In this document: in pieces, positions 8,201-16,407 of the stretch | Position numbering within the stretch: position 1 is the stretch's first letter | Layout of the letters: the number at the start of each line of letters is the position of its first letter | From: an uncultured Porphyromonadaceae bacterium | GTDB taxonomy: Bacteria > Bacteroidota > Bacteroidia > Bacteroidales > Muribaculaceae | Direction: 5' to 3' | DNA length: 23,003 bases | Assembly (NCBI GenBank): GCA_900547825.1 | Contig: URII01000043.1 | Coordinates: 1 to 23,003 of the forward strand | Program-made: the position numbers and the translations under genes | The notes under the pieces: generated by a model | What the model was told of the DNA's origin: nothing | The model's database searches: none | Seen by the model: the letters and a program-made list of their open reading frames with translations, nothing else

Positions 8201-8254
8201 CAGCTGCAATTCTAAATTGGAAAAAGTTAATCAAATATATAAACATATAAAGCA

Positions 8255-8527
8255 ATGACAAAAGCTGATATTGTAAACGAAATTTCAAAATCGACCGGTA
8301 TTGACAAGGCCAACGTGCTGGAAACAATCGAAAAGTTCATGGAAGTAGTGAAAGATTCGCTTGCCCATGGCGAAAACGTTTATCTCCGCGGTTTCGGAAG
8401 CTTTATCGTAAAGACACGTTCGGAAAAAACAGCCCGCAATATCTCGAAAAATACCACGATCATCATTCCCGAGCACAAGATACCCGCGTTCAAGCCGGCT
8501 AAAGTGTTCATGGAAGATGTGAAATGA
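8255..8527 (+). CDS. HU-family nucleoid DNA-binding protein
   Basis: This is a 90-residue dimeric DNA-bending protein of the HU/IHF family. It has the usual N-terminal helices (MTKADIVNEISKSTGIDK onward), the RGFGSF turn (46-51), then the DNA-clasping beta arm with the flexible tip (TARNISKNTTIIIPEHKIPA), and the C-terminal FKPAKVF. It is of normal length and intact, and it compacts the nucleoid and assists replication and recombination. It heads a unit with the microgene at 8574 and, possibly, rng. Its AT-rich leader of about 50 bases has no clear Shine-Dalgarno, as is common in Bacteroidetes. Confidence 0.94.
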   Translation: MTKADIVNEISKSTGIDKANVLETIEKFMEVVKDSLAHGENVYLRGFGSFIVKTRSEKTARNISKNTTIIIPEHKIPAFKPAKVFMEDVK

Positions 8528-8573
8528 TCTCTTTATACAAAGCATTTTATTAACCATTTAAATTCACCGGAAA

Positions 8574-8663
8574 ATGCCCAGCGGAAAGAAAAGAAAAGGC
8601 CACAAGATGGCTACGCACAAGCGCAAAAAACGTCTGAGAAAGAATCGTCACAAGAAGAAATAA
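8574..8663 (+). CDS. 29-residue basic protein, AURKAIP1/Cox24 (mS38-like) family
   Basis: ATG to TAA encodes MPSGKKRKGHKMATHKRKKR followed by LRKNRHKKK. More than half of the residues are Lys, Arg or His. The KMATHKRKKRLRKNRHK core matches the short motif of the AURKAIP1/Cox24 C-terminal domain family (PF08213). Its mitochondrial member is the small-subunit ribosomal protein mS38, and very short basic proteins of this kind are annotated widely in Bacteroidetes. A role as a small-subunit ribosomal protein is therefore likely but inferred. It begins 46 bases after the HU stop, suggesting cotranscription with HU. Because of its size it is easily missed by gene callers. The composition is too extreme and the family match too specific for chance. 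Confidence 0.8.
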   Translation: MPSGKKRKGHKMATHKRKKRLRKNRHKKK

Positions 8664-8686
8664 TCCGATTCTAAACGTCACAGATA

Positions 8687-8715
8687 TTGGACCATTGAGA
8701 ACAAACCTATGTTTG
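8687..8715 (+). promoter_or_regulatory. Putative rng promoter
   Basis: TTG at 8687-8689, 18 bases, then TATGTTTG (8708-8715), an exact TAnnTTTG match about 82 bases before the rng ATG. The -7 element lies directly beside the left arm of an inverted repeat (8697-8754), so promoter and repeat overlap. Confidence 0.45.
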
Positions 8716-8754
8716 GGAAATCGAGTCAGTGAGATCCCGCAATGGTTTGTTCTC
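8697..8754. repeat. Inverted repeat in the rng leader
   Basis: Perfect 11-base arms, gagaacaaacc (8697-8707) and ggtttgttctc (8744-8754), with 36 bases between them. An inner pairing ggga/tccc (8715-8718 with 8735-8738) could extend the fold. It brackets the putative -7 element of rng. No T-run follows, which argues against a simple terminator. It may be a binding site or, on read-through transcripts from HU, a hairpin that controls or is cut by RNase G. Confidence 0.55.
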
Positions 8755-8797
8755 CTGTTAAGTATCCTTATTATTAACCCACCGGCCATTACAGAAG

Positions 8798-10435
8798 ATG
8801 AAAAGCGAACTTATTGTGGACGTGCAGCCTAAGGAGGTTTCGATAGCTCTCCTGGAGGATTCGCGTCTGGTGTCGCTTCAGAAAGAAGCACGCGGCATAG
8901 CTTATGCCGTAGGCGACATCTATATAGCCAAGGTAAAGAAAATCATGCCGGGGCTTAATGCCGCTTTCGTGAATGTGGGTTACGAGAAGGACGCTTTTCT
9001 GCATTATCTCGACTTGGGGGCAAGATTTGTCAGCTACATGGATTTTATAAAGAAAATGCAGGCTGACCCGAAGCATGTGCCCCAATTGTCGAAAATGAAA
9101 CTACAACCTGAGATCGACAAGCATGGCGCTGTGGCCGATATGCTCACACAAGGCCAGGAGCTGTTGGTTCAGATTGTCAAGGAACCTATATCCTCCAAGG
9201 GCCCGAGGCTCACCACTGAGATAAGCTTCACGGGCCGGTATATGGTGCTGATCCCTTTCGGTGACAAGATATCTATCTCCCAGAAAATAAAGACAACGGA
9301 AGAGAAGGTGCGTCTCCGCCAGCTTGTTGACTCCATCAAGCCCAAGAATTTCGGTGTCATTATCCGCACATCGGCCGAGGGCAAACGTGTGGCAGAGCTG
9401 AATCAGGAGATGAAGACACTCCTCGGCTACTGGGAGGAGACTGTGGCCAAGGCCCAGCGTTCTGCGGCTCCCGCGCTCGTGTTTGAGGAGGAGAGCCGGA
9501 TAGTGGGTGTGATACGCGACATATTCAACCCGCAGTTCGAGAGTATAAAGGTCAATGAACCGGAGATATTCGGCCAAATAGTAAAGTATGTCAATCTGAT
9601 AGCGCCTGAACGGCGTGAGATAGTCTCGCTTTATGAAGGCGAAGAACCGATATTCGACAAATTCGGTATCACACGGCAGATAAAATCGTCGTTCGGAAAG
9701 ACTGTGTCGTTCCGCAGCGGTGCTTATATCATAATAGAGAGCACCGAGGCGCTGCATGTCATAGACGTGAACTCCGGCAACCGCTCACGTGCGGCCAGCG
9801 ACCAGGAGTCGAATGCCCTGGATGTGAACATGCGGGCGGCCGACGAGATCGCCCGTCAGCTCCGGCTGCGCGATATGGGCGGCATAATAGTGGTGGATTT
9901 CATTGATATGAACAAGTCGGAACACCGCCAGCAGCTCTACGACCATATGCGCGAGATAATGGCGAATGACCGTGCCCGCCACAACATATTGCCTCTGAGT
10001 AAGTTCGGACTTATGCAGATCACACGCCAACGGGTGCGTCCCGCTTTGGATATAGTCACCACAGAGGCTTGTCCGTCATGTTTCGGAAAAGGCGAGGTGC
10101 AGCCGTCGCTGCTGTTTACCGACACTCTGCGCGAAAAGCTTGAATATCTTGTAAACGATTTGAAAGTCAAGGATTTCATACTTTATGTGCACCCGTTTGT
10201 CGAAGCCTATATCAAAAAAGGGTTCCTGACGTCGCTCTACCGCCGCTGGCGCAATGAGCTCGGACGTAAATTCAAGGTGCTCCCGGACGAATCGCTTGCC
10301 TATCTGCAATACCGGGTTATTGACAGCAAACGTAACGAAATTGACCTTCAGGAAGAAAAGGACATGAGTTCTTCGGCTTCCAAAACCAAAGCCAAAACCA
10401 AAACCCGCTCCAAGGCGGCAGCAAATGCAGATTAG
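8798..10435 (+). CDS. rng: Ribonuclease E/G family endoribonuclease
   Basis: This is a single-strand-specific endoribonuclease for rRNA maturation and mRNA decay, acting in the cytoplasm. The 545-residue protein has an S1-type RNA-binding domain near the start (GDIYIAKVKKIMPGLNAAFVNV, 39-60; interrupted by an insertion with FIKKMQADPKH). The RNase H-like and DNase I-like catalytic core contains IDVNSG and VDFIDM, which provide the magnesium-binding Asp residues. The zinc-link motif CPSCFGKG lies at about residues 425-432. The size and lack of a long C-terminal scaffold place it nearer RNase G than enterobacterial RNase E. A Lys/Thr/Ser-rich basic tail of about 20 residues ends the protein. 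It follows the AURKAIP1-like microgene by 134 bases, with its own putative promoter, and a hairpin terminator follows. Confidence 0.93.
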   Translation: MKSELIVDVQPKEVSIALLEDSRLVSLQKEARGIAYAVGDIYIAKVKKIMPGLNAAFVNVGYEKDAFLHYLDLGARFVSYMDFIKKMQADPKHVPQLSKMKLQPEIDKHGAVADMLTQGQELLVQIVKEPISSKGPRLTTEISFTGRYMVLIPFGDKISISQKIKTTEEKVRLRQLVDSIKPKNFGVIIRTSAEGKRVAELNQEMKTLLGYWEETVAKAQRSAAPALVFEEESRIVGVIRDIFNPQFESIKVNEPEIFGQIVKYVNLIAPERREIVSLYEGEEPIFDKFGITRQIKSSFGKTVSFRSGAYIIIESTEALHVIDVNSGNRSRAASDQESNALDVNMRAADEIARQLRLRDMGGIIVVDFIDMNKSEHRQQLYDHMREIMANDRARHNILPLSKFGLMQITRQRVRPALDIVTTEACPSCFGKGEVQPSLLFTDTLREKLEYLVNDLKVKDFILYVHPFVEAYIKKGFLTSLYRRWRNELGRKFKVLPDESLAYLQYRVIDSKRNEIDLQEEKDMSSSASKTKAKTKTRSKAAANAD

Positions 10436-10481
10436 TGTCAGAATTTCCCTGACCCCGTCAGCTTCATGCCGACACACATCC

Positions 10482-10510
10482 CGGAACCCGCACATACAGC
10501 GGGTTCCGTT
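10482..10510 (+). terminator. Hairpin terminator after rng
   Basis: A perfect 10-base stem (cggaacccgc at 10482-10491 with gcgggttccg at 10499-10508) with a 7-base loop, 46 bases after the rng stop. The T tract is only two bases, so termination may be partial. Confidence 0.6.
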
Positions 10511-10574
10511 GCGTATATGGAGAGATGTCAGGTAATTTTTGGAAAGGGAGGAAGAGGGGTAGGGGGAATTTTCG

Positions 10575-10582
10575 TAAATTTG
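10575..10582 (+). promoter_or_regulatory. Bacteroidetes -7 element for the Ig-like lipoprotein gene
   Basis: TAAATTTG matches TAnnTTTG exactly, 29 bases before the chosen ATG at 10612. Transcription from here would start after the longer in-frame start at 10525, supporting the shorter protein. No TTTG lies at the -33 spacing; the region there is a purine-rich G/A stretch. Confidence 0.5.
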
Positions 10583-10611
10583 GGGCGTTGAACCGAAACT
10601 GCTACATTCTG

Positions 10612-12594
10612 ATGAAATTTAATCCTTTTGAAATATTACGTCGAAAAGGTGCTCTCCTTAGTCTGCCTGTTCTGGCCGGTATGGCTGTGGCGCTCGGCGC
10701 CTGTGCCGTGATGGGCCGTCCGGAAGGTGGTCCGTTGGACGAGACCCCGCCTGTTTTCGTAAAGAGCAATCCGGCCCCCGGAGCTCTTAATGTGAGGGGG
10801 GACAGGATAGAGATATGGTTTGACGAGAACGTGCAGATCGAGGATGCCGCCAATAAGGTGGTGGTGTCGCCCGCACAGGTTACACAGCCGGTTATAAGCT
10901 CCAATGGCCGGAAAGTAACTGTGGAGCTACGCGACACATTGCGTGCTTCCACATCCTATACAGTGGATTTTACTGATGCAGTGAAGGATCTGAACGAGGG
11001 GAACGTGCTTGACGGGTTTTCGTTCGATTTCTCCACGGGGCCGTCTATCGACACTCTGCGCATTTCAGGTATGGTGTTCGAGGCTGCTACTCTTGAGCCC
11101 GCGCAGGGTATGGTGGTAGGTGTGTACTCCAATCTAAGCGATACGGCCCTTGCTACTCTCCCGATGGAACGCGTGACAAAAACTAACGCTTTGGGTCAAT
11201 TCACATTGCGCAATCTGGCTCCGGGCACATACAGGATTTTTGCCATAAACGACCTGAACCGCGACTACAAGTGGGACCGTTCGGAGGATGTGGCGTTTTT
11301 TGACGCAACGATCACCCCCGAGGCCCGTTATGAAGTGCACACTGACACGCTGCGTTCAAGGACGGAAGGGGTGCCGGACTCGATAGTGCACACTCCGCTC
11401 ACGTATTTCACGCCCAATGACATTATCCTCACTTGGTTCAATGAGGGTTACAAGGCCCAGTATCTCCAGAACTATGAGCGCAAGAAACGCAATGTGATAG
11501 GGCTGCGATTCGGGGCGCCGTCGGATACCATGCCGAGAGTGGTGTTTGCCGGTGACGGCCCGTTGCATGGCAAAGATATTGTGTCCCTGTCGGCGCTTAA
11601 AAGCTCGCAGGGAATGGATACGTTGGAAATATGGCTGCGCGACTCGGCTCTTATAAAACTTGATACAATACCGGTGGCTGTGCAGTATCTTAAGCCGGAT
11701 TCGCTGGAAAGGATGCAATGGGTGTCGGACACATTGGCCCTGACATTCTCTGAACCGCGCCAGTCGAAAAAGAAGAAAAGCAAAGAGGAACTTGCTGCTG
11801 ATTCAGTAGCTCGTGAAAATGCCCGATTTCTTACACTTGAGGTGACATCCAACCGTAATCTTGATGTGAACAAGCCCCTTACATTCACAGTGTCGGAGCC
11901 ATTGGATTCGTTCGCGCAGTCGATGGTGCATCTTGAATACGCTGTGGATACTCTGTGGGACACTGTCGCCGCTCCGGTTATCCGTAAGCTGAACCCTTTG
12001 CAGCCTATGGATCTCGTCGGCATTATGGAGTGGGAGCCTGACACTAAATACAGACTTACAGTGGACTCGTTGGCAATGACCGGTATCTACGGACATCCGA
12101 ACCGCAAGATGGTGTATGAATTCAAGACGCCGCCGCTGTCGGATTATTCTACTGTCAATTTCCGTGTTACAGGAGTGCCCGACTCGGTGGCTGCTGTTGT
12201 GGAACTGCTCAGTGCATCGGACAAGCCTGTGGCCCAGGCCCCTGTGGAGGACGGAACAGCGTATTTCGAATATATAAAGCCGGGAACATATTATGCCCGT
12301 CTTTACATCGACGCCAATCATAACGGACGTTATGATACCGGCAATCTTTCGTCGGGATCTCCGCGGCAGCCTGAGGAGGTTTATTACTATCCCCGAAAGC
12401 TTAATCTCATGAAGAACTGGGAAGTGAGCCAGTCGTGGGATATATTCGCCGTTCCTCTCGACCGCCAGAAGCCCCTTGACATAAAGAAAAACAAGCCAAA
12501 AGAGAAGCGTACCGGCGGCAAGGACAGGAAGCAGTCCGAGGAGGAGCCCACGGATGAGGACGACGGATATATTCCACCGCCGGGAGTGGGATGA
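10612..12594 (+). CDS. Lipoprotein with N-terminal SbsA-type Ig-like domain
   Basis: I chose the ATG at 10612 (660 residues). It gives a proper lipoprotein signal, with a basic start, a hydrophobic stretch and lipobox LGAC with Cys31, and it lies just downstream of a -7 element. The frame is open back to 10525, but those 29 residues look like leader. After the signal come a Big_5/SbsA Ig-like domain (about residues 43-140, with PVFVKSNPAPGALNV and IWFDENVQ) and a carboxypeptidase-regulatory-like beta domain (LRISGMVFEAATLEPAQGM to the NDLNRDYKWD loop). A long unassigned region follows, then a second similar segment near the C-terminus with DANHNGRYDTGN. The end is a charged, low-complexity Lys/Glu/Asp tail. 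It is probably an envelope lipoprotein of unknown function. glmS follows after 151 bases with its own promoter. Confidence 0.82.
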   Translation: MKFNPFEILRRKGALLSLPVLAGMAVALGACAVMGRPEGGPLDETPPVFVKSNPAPGALNVRGDRIEIWFDENVQIEDAANKVVVSPAQVTQPVISSNGRKVTVELRDTLRASTSYTVDFTDAVKDLNEGNVLDGFSFDFSTGPSIDTLRISGMVFEAATLEPAQGMVVGVYSNLSDTALATLPMERVTKTNALGQFTLRNLAPGTYRIFAINDLNRDYKWDRSEDVAFFDATITPEARYEVHTDTLRSRTEGVPDSIVHTPLTYFTPNDIILTWFNEGYKAQYLQNYERKKRNVIGLRFGAPSDTMPRVVFAGDGPLHGKDIVSLSALKSSQGMDTLEIWLRDSALIKLDTIPVAVQYLKPDSLERMQWVSDTLALTFSEPRQSKKKKSKEELAADSVARENARFLTLEVTSNRNLDVNKPLTFTVSEPLDSFAQSMVHLEYAVDTLWDTVAAPVIRKLNPLQPMDLVGIMEWEPDTKYRLTVDSLAMTGIYGHPNRKMVYEFKTPPLSDYSTVNFRVTGVPDSVAAVVELLSASDKPVAQAPVEDGTAYFEYIKPGTYYARLYIDANHNGRYDTGNLSSGSPRQPEEVYYYPRKLNLMKNWEVSQSWDIFAVPLDRQKPLDIKKNKPKEKRTGGKDRKQSEEEPTDEDDGYIPPPGVG

Positions 12595-12664
12595 GATGTT
12601 TTTGGTGAAAATATGTAAACGGTTGTGATATAGACTGAATATATGCACGACGGCGGGTGTGATG

Positions 12665-12695
12665 TTGCCTATTACGGATTTAATCACTATCTTTG
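12665..12695 (+). promoter_or_regulatory. glmS promoter
   Basis: TTG (12665-12667), 20 bases, then TATCTTTG (12688-12695), a full Bacteroidetes-type promoter about 50 bases before the glmS ATG. The short leader leaves no room for a glmS ribozyme of the Firmicutes type. Confidence 0.7.
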
Positions 12696-12745
12696 CCGCC
12701 TGATATATTCTGATAAATCAAACCGTTATTACTATATTATCTATT

Positions 12746-14590
12746 ATGTGTGGAATTGTAGGTTTTATCGGCTCTGCTTCAGCCTATCCGATACTGATAA
12801 AAGGTCTTCACCGCCTGGAATATCGCGGTTATGACAGCGCCGGAGTGGCCATACTCTCCGATAATGGCGATCTGAATATTTACAAAGCACGAGGTAAAGT
12901 GGCCGATCTGGAGCATTCGGTAGAGAACAAGGATCTTTCCGGAACTGTAGGTATCGCCCATACACGATGGGCCACTCATGGTGAGCCGAATGCTACGAAT
13001 GCACATCCACATGCGTCTACCGACGGTTCTATTGCATTGGTGCACAACGGCACTATCGAGAATTACGCTGTGCTTAAAGAGGCTCTTGTTCAGCATGGAA
13101 TAGAGTTTATGAGCGATACCGATACTGAGGTGCTCGTAAAGCTCATAGAATATATAAAACTCTCAACCGGATGCTCCACGCTTGATGCTGTGCGTGCTGC
13201 GGTGAAAGAGGTAGTAGGGGCGTTCGCTATCGCAGTGGTGGACCGTGAGGATCCAGACACATTGATAGCGGCCCGTAAGAGCTCGCCTTTGGTGATAGGA
13301 TTGGGTGAGACCGGCTCATATCTTGCTTCCGACGCCACACCTCTGGTGGAGTATACTGACAAGGTGGTGTATCTGCGTGATGACGAGATAGCCGTGTTGT
13401 CGCGTAACGAACCGTTGCGGGTGATAAATTACGACAATGAACCGGCCGATGTGGATATACAGACGCTCCAGCTTAGTGTGTCGCAGCTTGAAAAGGGCGG
13501 TTACCCGCATTTCATGCTCAAGGAGATTTATGAGCAGCCCCGCACGCTGCGTGACTGTATACGCGGCCGTGTTGTCGACAATTATACGAAAGTTCATCTT
13601 TCGGGAATTCATGAGAATGCCGAAGCGTTCCGTAATGTTAACCGCATTATCATAGTGGCTTGCGGCACCTCATGGCATGCCTCGCTTATCGGCAAACGCC
13701 TGATTCAGGATCTTTGCCATATATCCGTGGAGGTGGAATATGCTTCCGAATTCCGTTATTCGAATCCTGTGTTGACTCCACGCGACATAGTGATAGCTGT
13801 GAGCCAGAGCGGCGAAACCGCCGACACTCTTGCCGCCATCAAACTTGCCCGAGCCAAAGGTGCGATGGTATATGGTGTGTGCAATGTAGTCGGTTCGTCA
13901 ATAGCGCGTGAAACCGACACGGGTACCTACATCCATGTCGGCCCGGAGATCGGTGTGGCTTCCACAAAGGCTTTTACCGGTCAGGTTACGGTGCTAGCCA
14001 TGATGGCGTTGGCTATAGGTCAGGTGCGTGGAACTATCGATGACGCTACTGTGGCAAAGGTGGCTGCCGATATACAGAAGCTTCCCGAGCTTATTGAAGA
14101 GACCCTTAAGCTCGACGACACAATAAAGCAGCTTTCATACACCTACACTTACGTGCATAATTTCCTCTATTTAGGCCGGGGATATAATTATCCCACGGCA
14201 TTGGAAGGTGCTCTTAAGCTTAAGGAAATATCCTATATTCATGCCGAGGGCTATCCTGCTGCCGAGATGAAGCATGGTCCCATTGCGCTTATTGACAATG
14301 AAATCCCCACAGTGGTGATTGCTCCCACTGATGAACTTCACGAGAAAGTGGTGAGCAATATCCGTCAGGTAAAAGCCCGCGGTGGATCCGTCATAGCCAT
14401 AGTTACGAAAGGTGATAAGACTATTGCCGACATAGCCGATCACACTATCGAGATCCCTGAGGTATCCGAATGCCTTTCGCCCATTGTGGCTGCTGTACCC
14501 CTACAGTTGCTGGCCTACCACATAGCCATAATGAAAGGGCGTAATGTCGACATGCCGCGCAACCTCGCCAAGAGTGTGACCGTGGAGTAA
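12746..14590 (+). CDS. glmS: Glutamine-fructose-6-phosphate aminotransferase (isomerizing)
   Basis: GlmS makes glucosamine-6-phosphate from fructose-6-phosphate and glutamine, the entry step to UDP-GlcNAc for peptidoglycan and LPS. The 614-residue protein begins MCGIVGFIG, so removal of Met exposes the catalytic Cys. The class II glutaminase domain shows HTRWATHG (72-79) and HNGTIENY. Two SIS sugar-isomerase domains follow, with CGTSWHA and SQSGETADT in the first. The C-terminus MPRNLAKSVTVE is the conserved active-site tail. It is intact and of usual length. The gene has its own promoter and terminator, so it appears to be a single-gene unit. It is annotated as cytoplasmic from family knowledge. 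Confidence 0.97.
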   Translation: MCGIVGFIGSASAYPILIKGLHRLEYRGYDSAGVAILSDNGDLNIYKARGKVADLEHSVENKDLSGTVGIAHTRWATHGEPNATNAHPHASTDGSIALVHNGTIENYAVLKEALVQHGIEFMSDTDTEVLVKLIEYIKLSTGCSTLDAVRAAVKEVVGAFAIAVVDREDPDTLIAARKSSPLVIGLGETGSYLASDATPLVEYTDKVVYLRDDEIAVLSRNEPLRVINYDNEPADVDIQTLQLSVSQLEKGGYPHFMLKEIYEQPRTLRDCIRGRVVDNYTKVHLSGIHENAEAFRNVNRIIIVACGTSWHASLIGKRLIQDLCHISVEVEYASEFRYSNPVLTPRDIVIAVSQSGETADTLAAIKLARAKGAMVYGVCNVVGSSIARETDTGTYIHVGPEIGVASTKAFTGQVTVLAMMALAIGQVRGTIDDATVAKVAADIQKLPELIEETLKLDDTIKQLSYTYTYVHNFLYLGRGYNYPTALEGALKLKEISYIHAEGYPAAEMKHGPIALIDNEIPTVVIAPTDELHEKVVSNIRQVKARGGSVIAIVTKGDKTIADIADHTIEIPEVSECLSPIVAAVPLQLLAYHIAIMKGRNVDMPRNLAKSVTVE

Positions 14591-14598
14591 GTCGGAGC

Positions 14599-14624
14599 GT
14601 TCCGGCCGCGCGGCGAACTTTTTT
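14599..14624 (+). terminator. Terminator after glmS
   Basis: A GC-rich hairpin (gttc at 14599-14602 pairing with gaac at 14615-14618, plus an inner gccg/cggc) is followed at once by six T residues (14619-14624). It begins 9 bases after the glmS stop. Confidence 0.7.
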
Positions 14625-14659
14625 GGGGTGAATTTTGTATTAATTTAAACATTGTGAAC

Positions 14660-16324
14660 ATGAAAGACAAACTCATTCCCTTATATCAGCAATCGTTCCG
14701 CGCCAACTGGGACTGTCCGGCTGTTTCGGATTATACTTCCGGAATCACCCTGACTTATGGTGAACTCGGGCGACGGATCGTATTTACCCATTCCTTGTTT
14801 AGGGAAACGGGTATAAATCCAGGTGACAAAGTGGCCCTTATAGGCAAAAATTCGGTGTCGTGGATAGCCGTATACATGTCGGCATTGACTTACGGCGCTG
14901 TGATTGTGCCCATTCTTCAGGATTTCAATCCTGCCGACGCCCAGCATATCATCAACCATTCGGGAGCCCAGATGCTCTTTGTCGAGGATCACATATGGGA
15001 GCATCTCGAGCATGAGTCGTTGCCCAACATCAAGTTGGCCATGTCGCTTGACACGGCTGAAGTGCTGAGCGAAAACCGCAAGTTGATGCGTAAATCGGTT
15101 GAAAAGGTGCTGAAAGAGCTGCCGTTGAAGTTTGATAAGGAACACCGCGGCGGCTTCGGCCCCGAGGATCTGATATTCAATGTGCGCGAAGCTGATGATG
15201 TGGCCGAGCTGAACTATACATCAGGCACTACCGGTTTTTCGAAGGGGGTTATGCTCACTTACCTTAACTTGTGGGGCAATGTTGACTTCGGAGTGAATGC
15301 AAACATTTATTTCAGAGGAGCGCGTGTATTGTCGTTCTTGCCCTTGGCCCACGCCTATGGCTGCACGTTCGATCTGCTTGTGCCCCTTGCCACAGGAACC
15401 CATATCACTGTGCTCGGAAAGATGCCTACTCCGGCAGTATTGCTTAAAGCATTCAAGGCAGTGCGTCCCACTTTGATTCTCTGTGTGCCTCTTATTTTGG
15501 AGAAGATCTACCGCAGGGCTATCGCTCCCGCGCTTGAAAAAGGGTCGGTGAAGCGTATGCTGGCTTTTCCGGTGACGCGCACTATCGTACGCCGCAGAAT
15601 ACGTAACAAGCTTACCGAGCTGTTTGGCGGAGAGTTCCGGCAGGTAATAGTAGGAGGCGCCCCGCTCAATCCGGAGGTGGAGAATTTCCTTCTGAGCGTG
15701 AAGTTCCCTGTTACGGTAGGTTATGGCATGACGGAATGTGGTCCTCTGATCAGTTACACACCTGCCGGCGAATTTATACCAGGATCGGCAGGCCGGACTT
15801 TGCCGGGCATTATGGAATCACGCATAGAGAGCCCTGATCCGGCCCATATACCCGGTGAGATACTGGTAAAGGGAATGAATGTGATGAAAGGATATTACAA
15901 GAATCAGGCTGCTACATCCGCCGTGCTTGACGCTGATGGCTGGCTTCATACCGGTGATATGGGCACCCGTACAGCCGACGGAACATTGTTTCTCCGTGGA
16001 CGCAACAAGACAATGATTCTAAGTGCCAGCGGCCAGAATATATATCCCGAGGAAATAGAGGCCAAGCTCAACAATCTTCCTTATGTGGGAGAGAGTCTTG
16101 TGGTTGAGCGTGGAAAGCATCTCGTGGCGATAGTATATCCCGATTATGAGGCTATGGATAAAGCCGGGCTGACGGCTGCCATGTTGCCGCCTGTCATGGA
16201 GAAGGTGCGCGAGCGGTTGAATACTCTTGTGGCTCCTTATGAGCGAATTGACCGCATACAGCTCCATCCTGTAGAGTTCGAGAAAACTCCCAAGCGCTCT
16301 ATAAAGCGGTTCCTTTACAGCTGA
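14660..16324 (+). CDS. AMP-forming acyl-CoA synthetase (long-chain fatty acid-CoA ligase type)
   Basis: This ANL-superfamily enzyme activates a carboxylic acid with ATP to an acyl-adenylate and transfers it to CoA. The ATG at 14660 gives 554 residues; an in-frame GTG two codons earlier is less likely. Signature motifs are the phosphate loop YTSGTTGFSKG (186-196), VGYGMTECGP for the adenine and Mg site, GWLHTGDMG with the ribose-binding Asp, the hinge region RGRNKTMILSASGQNIYPEEIE, and the catalytic Lys (about K549) in PKRSIKRF. The set resembles FACL/FadD-type ligases. It could instead act on another acid, since substrate specificity is not readable here. It converges on the FadL-type channel gene, consistent with a fatty acid uptake-activation pair, although they are not cotranscribed. 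Confidence 0.88.
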   Translation: MKDKLIPLYQQSFRANWDCPAVSDYTSGITLTYGELGRRIVFTHSLFRETGINPGDKVALIGKNSVSWIAVYMSALTYGAVIVPILQDFNPADAQHIINHSGAQMLFVEDHIWEHLEHESLPNIKLAMSLDTAEVLSENRKLMRKSVEKVLKELPLKFDKEHRGGFGPEDLIFNVREADDVAELNYTSGTTGFSKGVMLTYLNLWGNVDFGVNANIYFRGARVLSFLPLAHAYGCTFDLLVPLATGTHITVLGKMPTPAVLLKAFKAVRPTLILCVPLILEKIYRRAIAPALEKGSVKRMLAFPVTRTIVRRRIRNKLTELFGGEFRQVIVGGAPLNPEVENFLLSVKFPVTVGYGMTECGPLISYTPAGEFIPGSAGRTLPGIMESRIESPDPAHIPGEILVKGMNVMKGYYKNQAATSAVLDADGWLHTGDMGTRTADGTLFLRGRNKTMILSASGQNIYPEEIEAKLNNLPYVGESLVVERGKHLVAIVYPDYEAMDKAGLTAAMLPPVMEKVRERLNTLVAPYERIDRIQLHPVEFEKTPKRSIKRFLYS

Positions 16325-16343
16325 TAAAGTATCTGAACAAATA

Positions 16344-16389
16344 GCAACCCGCCCCGTGACTATGAGTAACACGGAGCGGGTTGCTTTTA
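16344..16389. terminator. Shared terminator between the convergent ligase and FadL-type genes
   Basis: Arms of 15 bases with one mismatch (16344-16358 and 16370-16384) enclose an 11-base loop. Rightward it is followed by TTTTAT; leftward the flanking sequence is also T-rich (TATTTG). It can plausibly stop transcripts from both convergent genes. Confidence 0.8.
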
Positions 16390-16407
16390 TATGCGGTGAA
16401 TCGTAGG

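Noticed and set aside
11803..12687. A 294-residue antisense frame over the lipoprotein gene
   Set aside because: No family signature, and it opposes a lipoprotein gene with a proper signal sequence and promoter. It is best explained as a shadow frame.
12595..12745. Possible glmS riboswitch-ribozyme upstream of glmS
   Set aside because: The promoter -7 element is only 50 bases from the ATG, leaving too short a leader, and no ribozyme core is recognisable. This ribozyme is chiefly found in Firmicutes.
12643..12834. Small rightward frame across the glmS promoter and start
   Set aside because: It contains the glmS promoter and overlaps the glmS start in another frame. Its Tyr/Cys-rich product has no sign of being a real protein.
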